In this document: piece by piece, positions 9,413 to 18,433 of the stretch
How the letters are laid out: every line of letters starts with the position of its first letter
Position numbering within the stretch: the stretch's first letter is position 1
NCBI RefSeq assembly: GCF_015762685.1
Contig: NZ_PEHF01000074.1
Coordinates: 1 to 35,101, forward strand
Direction of reading: 5' to 3'
DNA: 35,101 bases
Source of the DNA: Candidatus Symbiopectobacterium sp. 'North America'
GTDB taxonomy: Bacteria > Pseudomonadota > Gammaproteobacteria > Enterobacterales > Enterobacteriaceae
Notes under the pieces: model-generated
Told to the model about the DNA's origin: nothing
The model's database searches: none
What the model saw: the letters and a program-made list of their open reading frames with translations, nothing else
Made by a program: the position numbers and the translations under genes

Positions 9413-10459
9413 TCAGGCGAGCGCGCTGAGGCACTTTACCGATTCTCGCACCACCAAATGCCCGGCCAATTCAACATGCTGTGTCACCCCCAGCGACTGT
9501 GCGGGAACCAGTTGCTGGGTTAATAGTTGCAGTGTGGCTCTGGCAACCGCATCAAGCGGCATGTGCACCGTGGTCAGTGACACCGGCAGCATATCCAGTG
9601 GCAAAATATTATCCATTCCCACCAACGACATATCATCTGGAACGCGAATGCCACGCTGCACCAACGCATCCACCACGCCCACCGCCTGATTGTCCGCAGC
9701 GCAAAAAATCGCAGTCACACCCAAGCGGTCAGGATGTGCGGAAAGCCAGCGCAGCATGGCGTCACGCGCAGTGAGGGGGTGGAAATCAGGCGAAGCCAGA
9801 ATCAGTGACTCATCGACAGCAATTCCTGCCTTCAGCAAGGCATCACGGTAGCCGCGTTCCCGCTGCTTAATAGTGATGCAAGACGACCAGGTTAAATGCA
9901 GAATTCGCCGGTGCCCATGTTCTATCAGATGACGAACGGCACAGGCTGCGGCGGCATAGTTAGCGGGGGTAACGCGGTTTAAACGCATGGAGGGATCTTC
10001 ACCGTTGATCAGCACGGCAGGTATTCCACTTTTCACCACCGCCTGCAACAAGGGGATACTCTCGTCATTGACGATCACAATGCCACTCTGCCGCATACCT
10101 TGCAGCGACGCACTCATTTGCTCTTCCGTCATGGCGTCATGCTCCGAGGGAAATGGACGCAGTCGGATATTACGCTGCGCGCACAAGGTTTTGAGCGTAT
10201 TGATCAATGACAGGGAAACCAGATTGTAGTCACTTTCCAGCATCAGGTTGCGTGGCGCTGCCAACAAAACATGGCGCAAGGGATCCAAGGCTTCGGCCAC
10301 AGGTTTCGCCAATTTATGCAGCGGATAACCCTGTTCAGCGGCAATCGACAGTATCTGCTGTTTGACTTTGGCACTGATCGGCGCAGTACCATTTAATACA
10401 CGAGAAACCGTACTGATAGAGACGCCTGCACACTCAGCGATATCCTTTAATGTTGCCAT
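9413..10459 (-). CDS. LacI-family transcriptional regulator
   Basis: Complete 348-residue LacI/GalR repressor. The N-terminal helix-turn-helix is MATLKDIAECAGVSISTVSRVLNG and the hinge-helix region follows. Residues about 62-340 are a periplasmic-binding-protein-like sugar domain with typical blocks: HLIEHGHRRILHL, RERGYRDALLKAGI, and a stretch with FCAADNQAVGVVDALVQRGI and PDDMSLVGMDN. The start is backed by AAGGAA a few bases before the ATG. It ends 8 bases from the remnant LysR gene with converging strands, and it is divergent from the zinc transporter operon. No sugar gene stands next to it, so its regulon is unknown and lies elsewhere or has been lost. Confidence 0.9.
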   Translation of the reverse strand: MATLKDIAECAGVSISTVSRVLNGTAPISAKVKQQILSIAAEQGYPLHKLAKPVAEALDPLRHVLLAAPRNLMLESDYNLVSLSLINTLKTLCAQRNIRLRPFPSEHDAMTEEQMSASLQGMRQSGIVIVNDESIPLLQAVVKSGIPAVLINGEDPSMRLNRVTPANYAAAACAVRHLIEHGHRRILHLTWSSCITIKQRERGYRDALLKAGIAVDESLILASPDFHPLTARDAMLRWLSAHPDRLGVTAIFCAADNQAVGVVDALVQRGIRVPDDMSLVGMDNILPLDMLPVSLTTVHMPLDAVARATLQLLTQQLVPAQSLGVTQHVELAGHLVVRESVKCLSALA

Positions 10460-10662
10460 TTTTCCTTCATCCCTGTGTTTGCGAGGCTCACGATAGACGG
10501 TTTTAGCAAGAAATTACTCTAATGCATCAGCCCCTCTTTCCTATCGCTTATCTCTACACTGTCGAAGGTTAACGCAATAACAACCATAAGAACATTTGCA
10601 CGCAGACACGGGCCAAAGCCGCCATGTCACATTCTCTTACGTCTTTCTGCTGGCATTTGAAT

Positions 10663-10677
10663 TGTTATATTATAACA
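10663..10677. promoter_or_regulatory. Zur box upstream of the metal ABC transporter
   Basis: TGTTATATTATAACA is a perfect palindrome around one central base and equals the core of the enterobacterial Zur operator (TGTTATANTATAACA within GAAATGTTATANTATAACATTTC). It lies 49 bases before the first possible start of the operon. Zinc-dependent repression by Zur is strongly suggested, and it identifies the downstream transporter as a zinc importer. Confidence 0.85.
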
Positions 10678-10711
10678 TAGTAATAAATTTCTCTCTGTAT
10701 GGCACACACGA

Positions 10712-10813
10712 GTGAGCTTCTATTCTCTTTCCGTCTGGGCGCGTATCAGCATTGCGCTGGCGATGTTGGTGTTGTTATGGGCGCTGGTCGCCTGGGCGGT
10801 ATCGCTACCATGA
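10712..10813 (+). CDS. Small hydrophobic membrane peptide (33 aa) leading the zinc transporter operon
   Basis: A GTG-initiated frame of 33 codons (begins MSFYSLSVWARISIALAMLV, ends AWAVSLP). Residues about 12-31 make one transmembrane helix with a basic residue (Arg11) before it. Its TGA stop overlaps the ATG of the ATPase gene (ATGA at 10810-10813), a classical sign of translational coupling, and it is the first frame after the Zur box. No strong ribosome binding site precedes the GTG. The ATPase frame can be extended upstream through the same bases, but that reading lacks hydrophobic or domain logic. The function is not known to me; a small transporter subunit or a leader peptide are both possible. 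Confidence 0.5.
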   Translation: MSFYSLSVWARISIALAMLVLLWALVAWAVSLP

Positions 10814-11517
10814 TCGCGCTGCACAACCTCACCTTCGGCTACACCGCATCTTCACCACTTGACACGCTGAGTGGCAGCTTCAGCGCAGGTTCACTGACGG
10901 CCATCGTCGGTGAAAACGGCAGTGGCAAATCGACGCTGTTAAAAACCCTTGCCGGACTGATTCCTCCCTTGGCAGGCTCGTTGACGCACGATGGCAACGC
11001 CGTGCCACGCATTGGCTATTTGCCACAGTTGTCGGAGTTCGATCGCCAGTTTCCGTTGAGCGTCATGGATTTGGTGTTGATGGGCAGCCTGCCGCAGCGC
11101 GGCCTGTTCGGTGGCCTCAATAGTCTCTGGAGGCGTAACGCGTATGCCGCGTTGGAGGCGGTTGCAATGACCGCGTTCGCCACCCGTCCTATCGGCCATT
11201 TATCGGGAGGCCAGCTACAGCGCGTCCTGTTTGCCCGCTTACTGTTGATGGACGCTCCGGTGATGCTGCTGGACGAGCCGTTTACCGGTGTTGATGCCGA
11301 AACAACACAGGCTCTGCTGACCTTGATGCACCAACGTCATCAGCAAGGATGCACCGTTCTGGCGGTGCTGCACGATCGTGACATTGTCGACCGCCATTTT
11401 CCGCTGGTGCTACAGCTCAGCGCCGCTGGCCATCGCTGGGGCGCAACCCACGATATATTCACCTCGGCACACTCAGCACCCCAGGGCACGCAGGCGCGGA
11501 TCAGGGCGGTAGTATGA
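10810..11517 (+). CDS. Zinc/manganese-type ABC transporter, ATP-binding protein
   Basis: 235 residues from the ATG at 10810 (MIALHNLTFGYTASSPLD). Earlier starts (10699) add 37 residues with no homology to ATPases and are less likely. Walker A is GENGSGKST, the Q-loop YLPQ, the ABC signature LSGGQLQR, Walker B VMLLDEPF and the switch His is in LAVLHD. It energises import together with the next two genes. The 3' end overlaps the permease start by four bases. The family is the ZnuC/MntA/AztA group of metal-chelate ABC ATPases. The Zur box upstream argues for zinc. No defect seen. Confidence 0.93.
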   Translation: MIALHNLTFGYTASSPLDTLSGSFSAGSLTAIVGENGSGKSTLLKTLAGLIPPLAGSLTHDGNAVPRIGYLPQLSEFDRQFPLSVMDLVLMGSLPQRGLFGGLNSLWRRNAYAALEAVAMTAFATRPIGHLSGGQLQRVLFARLLLMDAPVMLLDEPFTGVDAETTQALLTLMHQRHQQGCTVLAVLHDRDIVDRHFPLVLQLSAAGHRWGATHDIFTSAHSAPQGTQARIRAVV

Positions 11518-12365
11518 TGACAATAAGTCTCCTTTCACCGCTGGTAGAGTTCGGGTTTATGCGGCGCGCACTGGTGGGATGTATTGCGCTCACGCTCAGT
11601 GCCACGCCGCTGGGCTGCTTTTTGTTGCTACGCCGCATGAGTTTGATCGGCGATGCGCTGTCGCACGCGGTGCTGCCCGGCGTCGCCATCGGGTATCTGC
11701 TCTCCGGCATGTCGCTGTTGGCAATGGGGACCGGCGGGTTTATCGCCGGGCTGATCGTGGCGCTGCTTTCCGGTTTTGTCAGTCGTAACACGGCGTTAAA
11801 AGAGGACGCCAGCTTCGCCGGGCTCTATCTGGGTTCGTTGGCACTCGGTGTGACGTTAGTATCACTGCTTGGCTCCAGCGTTGATCTGCTGCACGTGCTG
11901 TTTGGATCAATTTTGGCGGTCGATCGCGGCGCGTTGATCGATATCTGCCTGATCTGTTCGGTCTCAATACTGCTGTTGGCATGTCTCTATCGTGCGCTGG
12001 TGATCGAATCATTTGATACCACCTTTATGCAGCTCGCCTCACCGCGAGGGCACACGCAGATCCACGCGTTATTCCTCGCACTGGTGGTACTCAATCTGGT
12101 GGCAGGGTTTCAACTGCTGGGCACGCTGATGACGGTCGGCATGATGATGCTACCCGCGACCTGCGCCCGTTTCTGGACAGCTCGCTTGCCCGTCATGCTG
12201 GCGGTCTCGGTGCTGGTGGGCATCGCGTCCAGCCTTATCGGCTTGCTGTGGTCCTACTATGCCTCACTGCCCGCCGGGCCTGCCATCATTCTGACCGCCA
12301 CGCTGTTTTTCGCGTTCTCGGTCGCCTTCGGCGCTGAGGGCGGCATGCTTCGCCTGCGCCGCTAA
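11514..12365 (+). CDS. Zinc/manganese-type ABC transporter, permease
   Basis: 283 residues with about eight transmembrane segments, of the ABC-3 family (ZnuB/MntB-like). The family block RRMSLIGDALSHAVLPGVAI near residues 42-61 is intact, as are KEDASFAGLYLGSLALGVTL and TLMTVGMMMLPATCARF. The start overlaps the ATPase stop (ATGA) and a second ATG follows at once, so translation is coupled. It forms the membrane channel of the transporter. No lesion seen. Confidence 0.93.
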   Translation: MMTISLLSPLVEFGFMRRALVGCIALTLSATPLGCFLLLRRMSLIGDALSHAVLPGVAIGYLLSGMSLLAMGTGGFIAGLIVALLSGFVSRNTALKEDASFAGLYLGSLALGVTLVSLLGSSVDLLHVLFGSILAVDRGALIDICLICSVSILLLACLYRALVIESFDTTFMQLASPRGHTQIHALFLALVVLNLVAGFQLLGTLMTVGMMMLPATCARFWTARLPVMLAVSVLVGIASSLIGLLWSYYASLPAGPAIILTATLFFAFSVAFGAEGGMLRLRR

Positions 12366-12395
12366 TATCATCCACATGTCATCAATGAGGACATC

Positions 12396-13274
12396 ATGAA
12401 ACATCCTGTCATCGCACTGGCACTTTCCAGCCTGTTATTCAGCACGTTTGCGATGGCGAAGCCGTTGCAGGTTGTCGCTAGCTTTTCCGTTTTAGGCGAT
12501 ATGGTCAGCCACATTGGCGGCGATCGCATCGTCGTCACCGATTTGGTCAAGCCCAACGGCGATCCCCATGAATTCGAACCCTCGCCGCAAGACAGCAAAA
12601 CGCTCGCGAGCGCGGATCTGGTTGTTGTTAACGGGCTAGGCCTGGAGGGCTGGTTAACGCGTCTGGTATCCGCTTCCGGTTATCAAGGGAAAGTGGTGAC
12701 CGCCTCGCAGGGCATCCACACACTGGCAATGGAAGAAGAGGGAAAAACCCAGACCGATCCGCACGCCTGGAACAGCGCAGCGAATGGGATTATCTACGCG
12801 CAGAATATCATCGATGCGCTAGCCAGCGCGGCACCGCAGGATGCTGACTATTTTCGCCAGCAGGGAAAAGCCTATATTCAGCAATTTCAGGCGCTGGATG
12901 ATTATGCCAAGAAAACCTTCTCCGCTATTGCGCCAGAAAAAAGCAAAGTGCTCACCAGCCACGATGCGTTTGGCTATTTCAGCCAGGCCTATGGCGTAAC
13001 CTTCCTGTCACCTCTGGGTTATTCAACGGAAGCGGAGGCCAGCAGCAAGCAGGTTGCTGAGCTTATTCGCCAGATCAAACAAGAGAAGGTCGCCAGCTAC
13101 TTTATCGAGAACCAGACCGATCCTCGTTTGGTGAAACAGATAGCTAACGCCAGCGGCGCACAACCGGGCGGTGAACTCTACCCGGAAGCGTTAACCGACA
13201 GCAAGGGCCCGGCCGCCAGCTACACCGCTGCGTTCAAACACAATGTGGACACCCTTGCCGCCAGCATGAAGTAA
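12396..13274 (+). CDS. Zinc-type ABC transporter, periplasmic metal-binding protein
   Basis: 292 residues. The signal peptide is MKHPVIALALSSLLFSTFAMA, with cleavage before KPLQVV. It is a cluster A-I solute-binding protein with a rigid helix between lobes. Metal ligands can be placed at His in GDPHEFEPS, His in TDPHAWNS, His in TSHDAFGYF and an acidic residue in IENQTDPRL. Three His plus Asp/Glu is the TroA/AztC/ZnuA-like set; Mn/Fe binders of the PsaA type usually have Glu at the third position. The long His-rich loop of ZnuA is absent, with only a short acidic stretch (EEEGKTQ) instead. It is last in the Zur-box operon, 30 bases after the permease, and converges with dsdA. Confidence 0.93.
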   Translation: MKHPVIALALSSLLFSTFAMAKPLQVVASFSVLGDMVSHIGGDRIVVTDLVKPNGDPHEFEPSPQDSKTLASADLVVVNGLGLEGWLTRLVSASGYQGKVVTASQGIHTLAMEEEGKTQTDPHAWNSAANGIIYAQNIIDALASAAPQDADYFRQQGKAYIQQFQALDDYAKKTFSAIAPEKSKVLTSHDAFGYFSQAYGVTFLSPLGYSTEAEASSKQVAELIRQIKQEKVASYFIENQTDPRLVKQIANASGAQPGGELYPEALTDSKGPAASYTAAFKHNVDTLAASMK

Positions 13275-13295
13275 ACGAGGCATCTGGCGCGCGGG

Positions 13296-14606
13296 CTATT
13301 TCGCCCCTTGGGCCAGATATTTCTGCATCTCCGCGTCCGGCACCATGCCACCGCCCGTCGGCCACACCAGATGCGTTGCCTGTTGCATCGCCGAAGCAGA
13401 TAACGACAAACGCGACAGGTATTCCGCGTTGCCTGCCACGCGCCGCGGCCCGGCCATTCCGGGCAACGCCGAGGGTTCCAGACAAAGCGCTTTGGTTTGC
13501 GCCAGCATCGCCAGCAAGCGATACATTTCGTCATCGCTCAGCGTGTAATAACCGTCAATCAGCCGCGCCATGGCACGTCCAACAAAACCGGATGGACGTC
13601 CCACCGCCAAGCCATCGGCAGCCGTCAGGTTATCGATGCCCAAATCCTGCACCGCAATACCGTCGTGCAAGCCAGTGTACACGCCCAGCAGCATACAGGG
13701 TGAGTGCGTTGGCTCAACAAAAATACAGTGCACGTGATCGCCAAACTCCAATTTCAGACCGAACGCCACCCCGCACGGCAAGTAGACAAACAGAGGGTGT
13801 TCCGCATCTACCACCATGCCACGCTCAGCAAACTGGGCTTTGAGCCGATCATCGGCAACCACATAGCCAAGAAACAGCGAGCGAGAATTCTCGTCATCAA
13901 TAAAAAAGCAGTAGGGATCGTCCTGTGCGGCTTTGCGTCCTTGTTCAACGGCGACGCCGTAATCCTGTTGATATTCCACGACGTCAACGCCGTGTGCGCG
14001 CAATCTGTCCTTTTTCCATTGGCGCGCATCCGCCGACATGTGTACCGAAACCTTGAAGCCCAGGGTCGCCCCCATAATCCCGATCGACATACCGAGATTG
14101 CCGGTCGAGCCCACGGCAATGCGGTATTGGCTAAAGAAGTGCCGCGCCTCTTCGTTCGCCAGTTGACGGTAATCATCCGTGGCGGCAATCAATCCCGCCT
14201 GTAACGCCAATTGTTCCGCGTGTACCAGCACTTTATAGATACCGCCGCGAGCCTTGATCGAGCCGGAAATCGGCAAGTGGCTATCTTTTTTCAGCCACAG
14301 TTTACCGGGCAATGCCTTGCCGTATCGTGCATCCAACGCGGTTTGCATCGCGGCGATGTCAACCATATCGGACTCAATGATGCCTTCACTCGATGCCAAC
14401 GCGGGAAAAACCTGGCGGAGATAGGGAGCAAAACGGCGTAAGCGCGCATCCGCCGCCTGCACATCAGCGAGCCCAAGCCCAACGTAGGACAATCCCTCGG
14501 CAAGCGTGGTGCTCTCCGGGTTAAACCAGGTCACGTCACGCAGCGCAACCAGGCAGGCCATGAGCGGATCGCGCTCAATCAGCGTTTTGATGTGAATATC
14601 AACCAT
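13296..14606 (-). CDS. dsdA: D-serine dehydratase, phosphate-binding loop deleted
   Basis: 436 residues from the ATG at 14606 ([15 protein letters not shown]). With that start the PLP Lys of GSIKARGG falls at position 118, as in E. coli DsdA; a start at 14675 would add 23 residues. The family enzyme deaminates D-serine to pyruvate and ammonia. Sequence is conserved throughout ([15 protein letters not shown] block, [31 protein letters not shown]). However, the glycine-rich loop that holds the PLP phosphate is missing: E. coli reads PCGVGGGPGGVAFG, here the chain reads PCGVAFG at 13764-13778. The in-frame 21-base loss should abolish activity. No dsdC regulator or dsdX transporter adjoins it. 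The frame is open, so decay may be very recent. Confidence 0.9.
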   Translation of the reverse strand: MVDIHIKTLIERDPLMACLVALRDVTWFNPESTTLAEGLSYVGLGLADVQAADARLRRFAPYLRQVFPALASSEGIIESDMVDIAAMQTALDARYGKALPGKLWLKKDSHLPISGSIKARGGIYKVLVHAEQLALQAGLIAATDDYRQLANEEARHFFSQYRIAVGSTGNLGMSIGIMGATLGFKVSVHMSADARQWKKDRLRAHGVDVVEYQQDYGVAVEQGRKAAQDDPYCFFIDDENSRSLFLGYVVADDRLKAQFAERGMVVDAEHPLFVYLPCGVAFGLKLEFGDHVHCIFVEPTHSPCMLLGVYTGLHDGIAVQDLGIDNLTAADGLAVGRPSGFVGRAMARLIDGYYTLSDDEMYRLLAMLAQTKALCLEPSALPGMAGPRRVAGNAEYLSRLSLSASAMQQATHLVWPTGGGMVPDAEMQKYLAQGAK

Positions 14607-15054
14607 TGTTTCCCTGTCTCCCAATGCTTCGCCAACCATACGCCGAATCCCAACGGGGATCACCTGCGGCAGCATCCCCCCACGTTGCCAAAAAAACGTA
14701 CCGACGCGCGATGTCGATACGGATATCTGTATAAAAAACTTAACACTTCAAGTAAGTTATATTAATTAAAAAATTACCCTAATTGATAATCAGCATTTAT
14801 AATTATCATTCTCAGCAACGTCGATAGCATGGCAGGGGACAGAGACGGTATTCAGTGGCTTATAACAACCACCCACTGTGTTATCTTGCAACCGGTTCAA
14901 CATATACAGGTTAAACATTGCGTCATGCGGCAAACTGAAACGCCTTTTCTCAAGCCACGGTAGACATGGCCGATAACTTCACCAGATTGGCAAGGATGCA
15001 ATATTTGAATCCACATGCCGAGTTATATTCATCACCACTGATTGGATAATAACG
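14607..15054. other. Intergenic region between dsdA and the EAL gene
   Basis: 448 bases between divergent genes, with no supported coding sequence. The half near dsdA (14740-14815) is very AT-rich. A FliA-type -10 element lies at 14969-14976. The dsdC regulator expected here by analogy with E. coli is absent. I see no clear remnant of it. Confidence 0.5.
14950..14976 (+). promoter_or_regulatory. Candidate FliA (sigma-28) promoter of the EAL gene
   Basis: GCCGATAA at 14969-14976 matches the flagellar sigma -10 in all eight bases. At the canonical 15-base spacing stands TCAA (14950-14953; consensus TAAA, 3 of 4). It lies about 80 bases before the EAL-gene ATG. FliA control of an EAL phosphodiesterase has a known parallel in E. 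coli pdeH (yhjH). Confidence 0.5.
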
Positions 15055-16583
15055 ATGCTATCCTCCAACAATGCCGGATTATGGTTCAGATTAATCATTT
15101 TCATGCTGCTCAGCGCGGTATTGGCGCTGTTCATTGGTCAATCCTTTATTGCGCAGTCAGAACAAAAGCGTTTGGTGAGCTACGCGCAAGAGGTGTTAGC
15201 GCAAGGGGTCGCCGTCGCGCAAGAAAGTCGTGACACCATGCAGCGCATACTGTTATTGGGCAATGTCCCCTGCTCCGATGCCGACCTGCGCGAACTAAGC
15301 CTGCTGTCCTTTTACGCGCTTAATCTGCGCGACGTGGGACGCATCGAAAACGATCGTCTGATCTGCTCTGCGGGATGGGGAAGACTGAATCCCCCTATCC
15401 CGCTGTTTCCGCCCGATCTGACGACATCGACGGGCACACAGCTGTGGACCGCCATGGAAAGGCTGGTTGACCCCAGGATCACCGCCGATATCGCCAGCAA
15501 CGGAGGCGTAGCGACGATCACCGCTTCGGCTGCTTTTCGCCGCTATTCACAACCTCCACAGGGATACAGCGCCACCTTAATCAATAAGAATCTCGAGCAT
15601 CCCTACCAAACCTTCGGTTCCCTGACACTCCCCCCATAAAGAAGACTTAAGCAGATTAAAAAACGGCTGGCTCACCCTGGGTACACGCCATTTTTTCACC
15701 TGCTCAAACAGCTTTGATATCTGTGTGCTGGCACAGTTTGAGGATGCGGGAGTGATATATCGCCCATGGTATGTGATAGTGGGCATCATTCTAATGGGAG
15801 CAGCATTAGGCGGCAGCTTCACGCTGTGTTACTCGCTTTACCGTGAAAAGCGGCGCTCCCTGCCCTGCCAACTGGAACGGGCCCTGAAGAACGATCAACT
15901 GCGCGCCCACTACCAGCGCGCTCGCTGATTGGCGTTGAAGCCTTGGCGCGCTGGCGCAACGGCGCGGGTGAGGAAATTTCGCCAGAAGTGTTCGTGCGCA
16001 TCGCCGAAGAAAACGGCATGATCGATGAGTTAACCCGAGCCATCACCCGCTGTGCAATTCGGGACATGCGGCCTTATCTGACGCAACCATCGTTGCGGTT
16101 AGCGACATCATCTCTCCCGACTACCACCGCTTTTTGCAGCATGAGTGCAACGGGGTGATGCGCGAGCGTGTGATTTTAGAACTGACAGAACGCTCTACCG
16201 CATCGCCGCAGGTGCTGGAGGTTGCGCTGCAATCGTTGCAGCAGCAAGGGCATAAAATCGCGCTGGATGATTTCGGCACCGGTTATTCAAACCTGGATTA
16301 CCTGAGCCGTTTCTCATTCAATCTGGTGAAGATAGATAAAATTTTTGTGGGTGCCATCGGCACAGATTTCGTCAACGCCGCCTTCACGGATGTGCTATTC
16401 TCTCTGGTACAAAAACTGGATGCCAGCATCGTGGTGGAAGGGGTGGAAACGCAGGAGCAGGCCGCTTATGTGGCGCGACACTGCCCGAATGCGATTGTGC
16501 AAGGGTGGTATTTTGGCCGACCGGCGAGCATTGATAAGTTTGTCGAACCTGAACATTACCGCTGCTCGCCCATTGAATCATAA
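15055..16583 (+). pseudogene. CSS-motif EAL-domain c-di-GMP phosphodiesterase pseudogene
   Basis: Assembled over frames this is about 509 residues: a first membrane helix (residues about 10-30), a periplasmic CSS domain with paired cysteines (VPCSDAD, ICSAGWG and later FFTCSNSFDICVL), a second membrane helix (VIVGIILMGAALGGSF), and a cytoplasmic EAL domain that would cut c-di-GMP. EAL itself (VEALARW), DDFGTGYSN, LVKIDK and VEGVETQEQ survive. The frame breaks three times. The first break is at the C6 run 15630-15635. The second is near 15920, where some 10-15 residues between HYQ and GVEALARW are lost. The third is near 16100, where the metal-binding Asn region is lost. It ends convergent with the DeoR gene. 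E. coli PdeB/C/D/G/N are family members. Confidence 0.85.
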
Positions 16584-16616
16584 CCTGAGCAGCGTGATGC
16601 AAAGCGGCACAAGACG

Positions 16617-17420
16617 TTACACCAAATGCAGTTGCACCGGCTGCGCGTGCAGCAGTTGCTGCGTCTCCGGTGCCAGCGCGCTGTCGGTGACTATATAGGT
16701 CAGTGCCGTGAGCGGCGTAACGCAAAACAACGAATAGGCGCCGTACTTGCTGCTGTCGGCCAGCAGCACGCGGCGGCTGGCATTCATACCCAGATCCTGT
16801 TTCACCCCGGCTTTCTCTTCGGTTGGCGTGGTGATGCCTTTTTCCATACTCCATGAGTTGCAGCTGATAAAGGCAATATCCGGGTAAATGCTGCGCAACA
16901 GGCGGCGACCATGCTCGCCAATGCAAGACTGGCTGCTGTCATCAATACGGCCACCGATAATGGTCACTTCGATCTGTTTGAATTCCGACAAGAACAACGC
17001 AATCTGCAAATCCGCCGTAATCACACGCAGCGGCAGGTGCGTCAGGTTACGCGCCAGTTCGAGCATGGTGGTACCCGCATCCAGCACCACAGCATCGCCC
17101 GGTTGCACCAGTGACGCTGCGTAGCGGGCAATCGCCTGTTTCTCTGCCAGATTACGATGCAGCTTCTCATTGGTGGTCGGCTGCGAGGGAATAAAACGGT
17201 TGAGCGTGACGCCGCCATGGCTGCGGCTGATCACGCCCTGTTCATCAAGCTTGATGAGATCGCGGCGGATCGTCGCCGGCGAGGCGTCGATCACGGCAAC
17301 CAGTTCGTCTACCGTCACCAGATTATGGCTTTTTAAATAATCCATAATCTGATCGAGACGGCTCTGCCCTTTTACTCTATCTCCGCTAACGCGGAAAGCA
17401 TCACTCACTGTTTGCCCCAC
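16617..17420 (-). CDS. DeoR-family transcriptional regulator of the sugar-acid cluster
   Basis: 267 residues from a GTG at 17420; a GTG five codons later is an alternative. The N-terminal HTH is [20 protein letters not shown] with the recognition helix [17 protein letters not shown]. The C-terminal sugar-phosphate-sensing domain carries [24 protein letters not shown] and EKAGVKQ-like blocks. Regulators of this type stand next to DUF1537 kinase and PdxA2 genes in enterobacteria (E. coli ygbI is one). It is the last gene of the minus-strand unit, 32 bases after pdxA2, and probably represses the cluster until a phosphorylated intermediate appears. It looks intact. Confidence 0.88.
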   Translation of the reverse strand: MGQTVSDAFRVSGDRVKGQSRLDQIMDYLKSHNLVTVDELVAVIDASPATIRRDLIKLDEQGVISRSHGGVTLNRFIPSQPTTNEKLHRNLAEKQAIARYAASLVQPGDAVVLDAGTTMLELARNLTHLPLRVITADLQIALFLSEFKQIEVTIIGGRIDDSSQSCIGEHGRRLLRSIYPDIAFISCNSWSMEKGITTPTEEKAGVKQDLGMNASRRVLLADSSKYGAYSLFCVTPLTALTYIVTDSALAPETQQLLHAQPVQLHLV

Positions 17421-17452
17421 AACGATGTCTATGAGTTGAATCCCCTCCCCTG

Positions 17453-18433
17453 TCAGGCAAGCTGCATGGCGAGTTGAATCGAGATAGCCATGCTCTCAGA
17501 CTTCGCTTTACCTGTCCAGGCGATATCAAATGCCGTACCGTGATCGGCCGAGGTGCGAATAAACGGCAAGCCTGCGGTTAAATTCACCCCATCATAAAAA
17601 CCCAGCAGCTTGAGCGGAATATGGCCTTGATCGTGATACATCGCCACCACCATGTCATATTGCCCTTCATAGGCTTGCAAATAGACGGTATCCGGCGCAT
17701 AAGGACCGTAGACCTCCAATCCTTTCTCCTTCATCGCTTCAACAGAAGGGCCGACAATGGTGATTTCTTCATCGCCGAACAAGCCGTTCTCGCCTGCATG
17801 CGGGTTAACCCCAGCGACAGCGATACGCGGTTTGGTGTAGCCCACACGTTTCAGGAAGGTATCCGCCATACCGATTACGGTTTCTACACGGTCGCGGTTT
17901 AGGGTATCCAGGAATTTGCGCAATGCAATGTGCGTTGTCACATGAATGACTTTTAGTTTTTCGGTATACAGCACCATGGCGTAATCCCGGCTGTTGGTCA
18001 GCTTCGCCAGCAGTTCGGTATGCCCAGGGTAGATGTGCCCCGCAGAGTGCATCGCTTCCTTGTTTAACGGCGCCGTCGCAATCGCCTGAACCTCCCCCGC
18101 CATCACCAACGCAGTGGCCTTTTTAATGCAGCGGTAGGCCAGATCCCCTGCCTGGGCCTGCACCACGCCCGGGATGAGCGCTTGTGGGTCGGCCAGCGGC
18201 TCATCAATGATATTAATAATGCCGGGGGCAAAGCGCGCCTGAGCCGGTTCATCAATCACATTCAGCTCAACCTGCGGTACAATATTCAGCGCAAGGATGC
18301 GACGCAGCGTTTGCACGCAACCCACTACCACGGCAGATGCGCCAGACAATTCCCTTTCTGCCAGAGATTTAATAATAATCTCTGGACCGATACCCGCCGG
18401 GTCACCCATGGTTATTGCAATAATTTTAGTCAC
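17453..18433 (-). CDS. pdxA2: PdxA2-type four-carbon sugar-acid 4-phosphate dehydrogenase (decarboxylating)
   Basis: 326 residues, PdxA family ([15 protein letters not shown] start). Metal-binding His are in [16 protein letters not shown] and MYHDQGH. Because a DUF1537 kinase precedes it and no vitamin B6 gene is near, it belongs to the catabolic PdxA2 group, which oxidises and decarboxylates D-threonate or D-erythronate 4-phosphate to dihydroxyacetone phosphate with NAD. The start is GTG, placed by an AGGAG-like RBS. It overlaps the kinase 3' end by eight bases, so the two are translationally coupled. The frame is intact, but its expected upstream kinase is broken. The exact substrate stereochemistry cannot be read from sequence. 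Confidence 0.88.
   Translation of the reverse strand: MTKIIAITMGDPAGIGPEIIIKSLAERELSGASAVVVGCVQTLRRILALNIVPQVELNVIDEPAQARFAPGIINIIDEPLADPQALIPGVVQAQAGDLAYRCIKKATALVMAGEVQAIATAPLNKEAMHSAGHIYPGHTELLAKLTNSRDYAMVLYTEKLKVIHVTTHIALRKFLDTLNRDRVETVIGMADTFLKRVGYTKPRIAVAGVNPHAGENGLFGDEEITIVGPSVEAMKEKGLEVYGPYAPDTVYLQAYEGQYDMVVAMYHDQGHIPLKLLGFYDGVNLTAGLPFIRTSADHGTAFDIAWTGKAKSESMAISIQLAMQLA

Noticed and set aside
10699..10809. N-terminal extension of the ABC ATPase from the ATG at 10699
   Set aside because: The extension has no ATPase homology, and the same bases encode a transmembrane peptide in another frame that ends at the ATPase ATG.
14795..14813. Fur-box-like sequence ATTTATAATTATCATTCTC between dsdA and the EAL gene
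   Set aside because: Only 13 of 19 positions match the Fur consensus, in a very AT-rich stretch, and neither neighbour is an iron gene.
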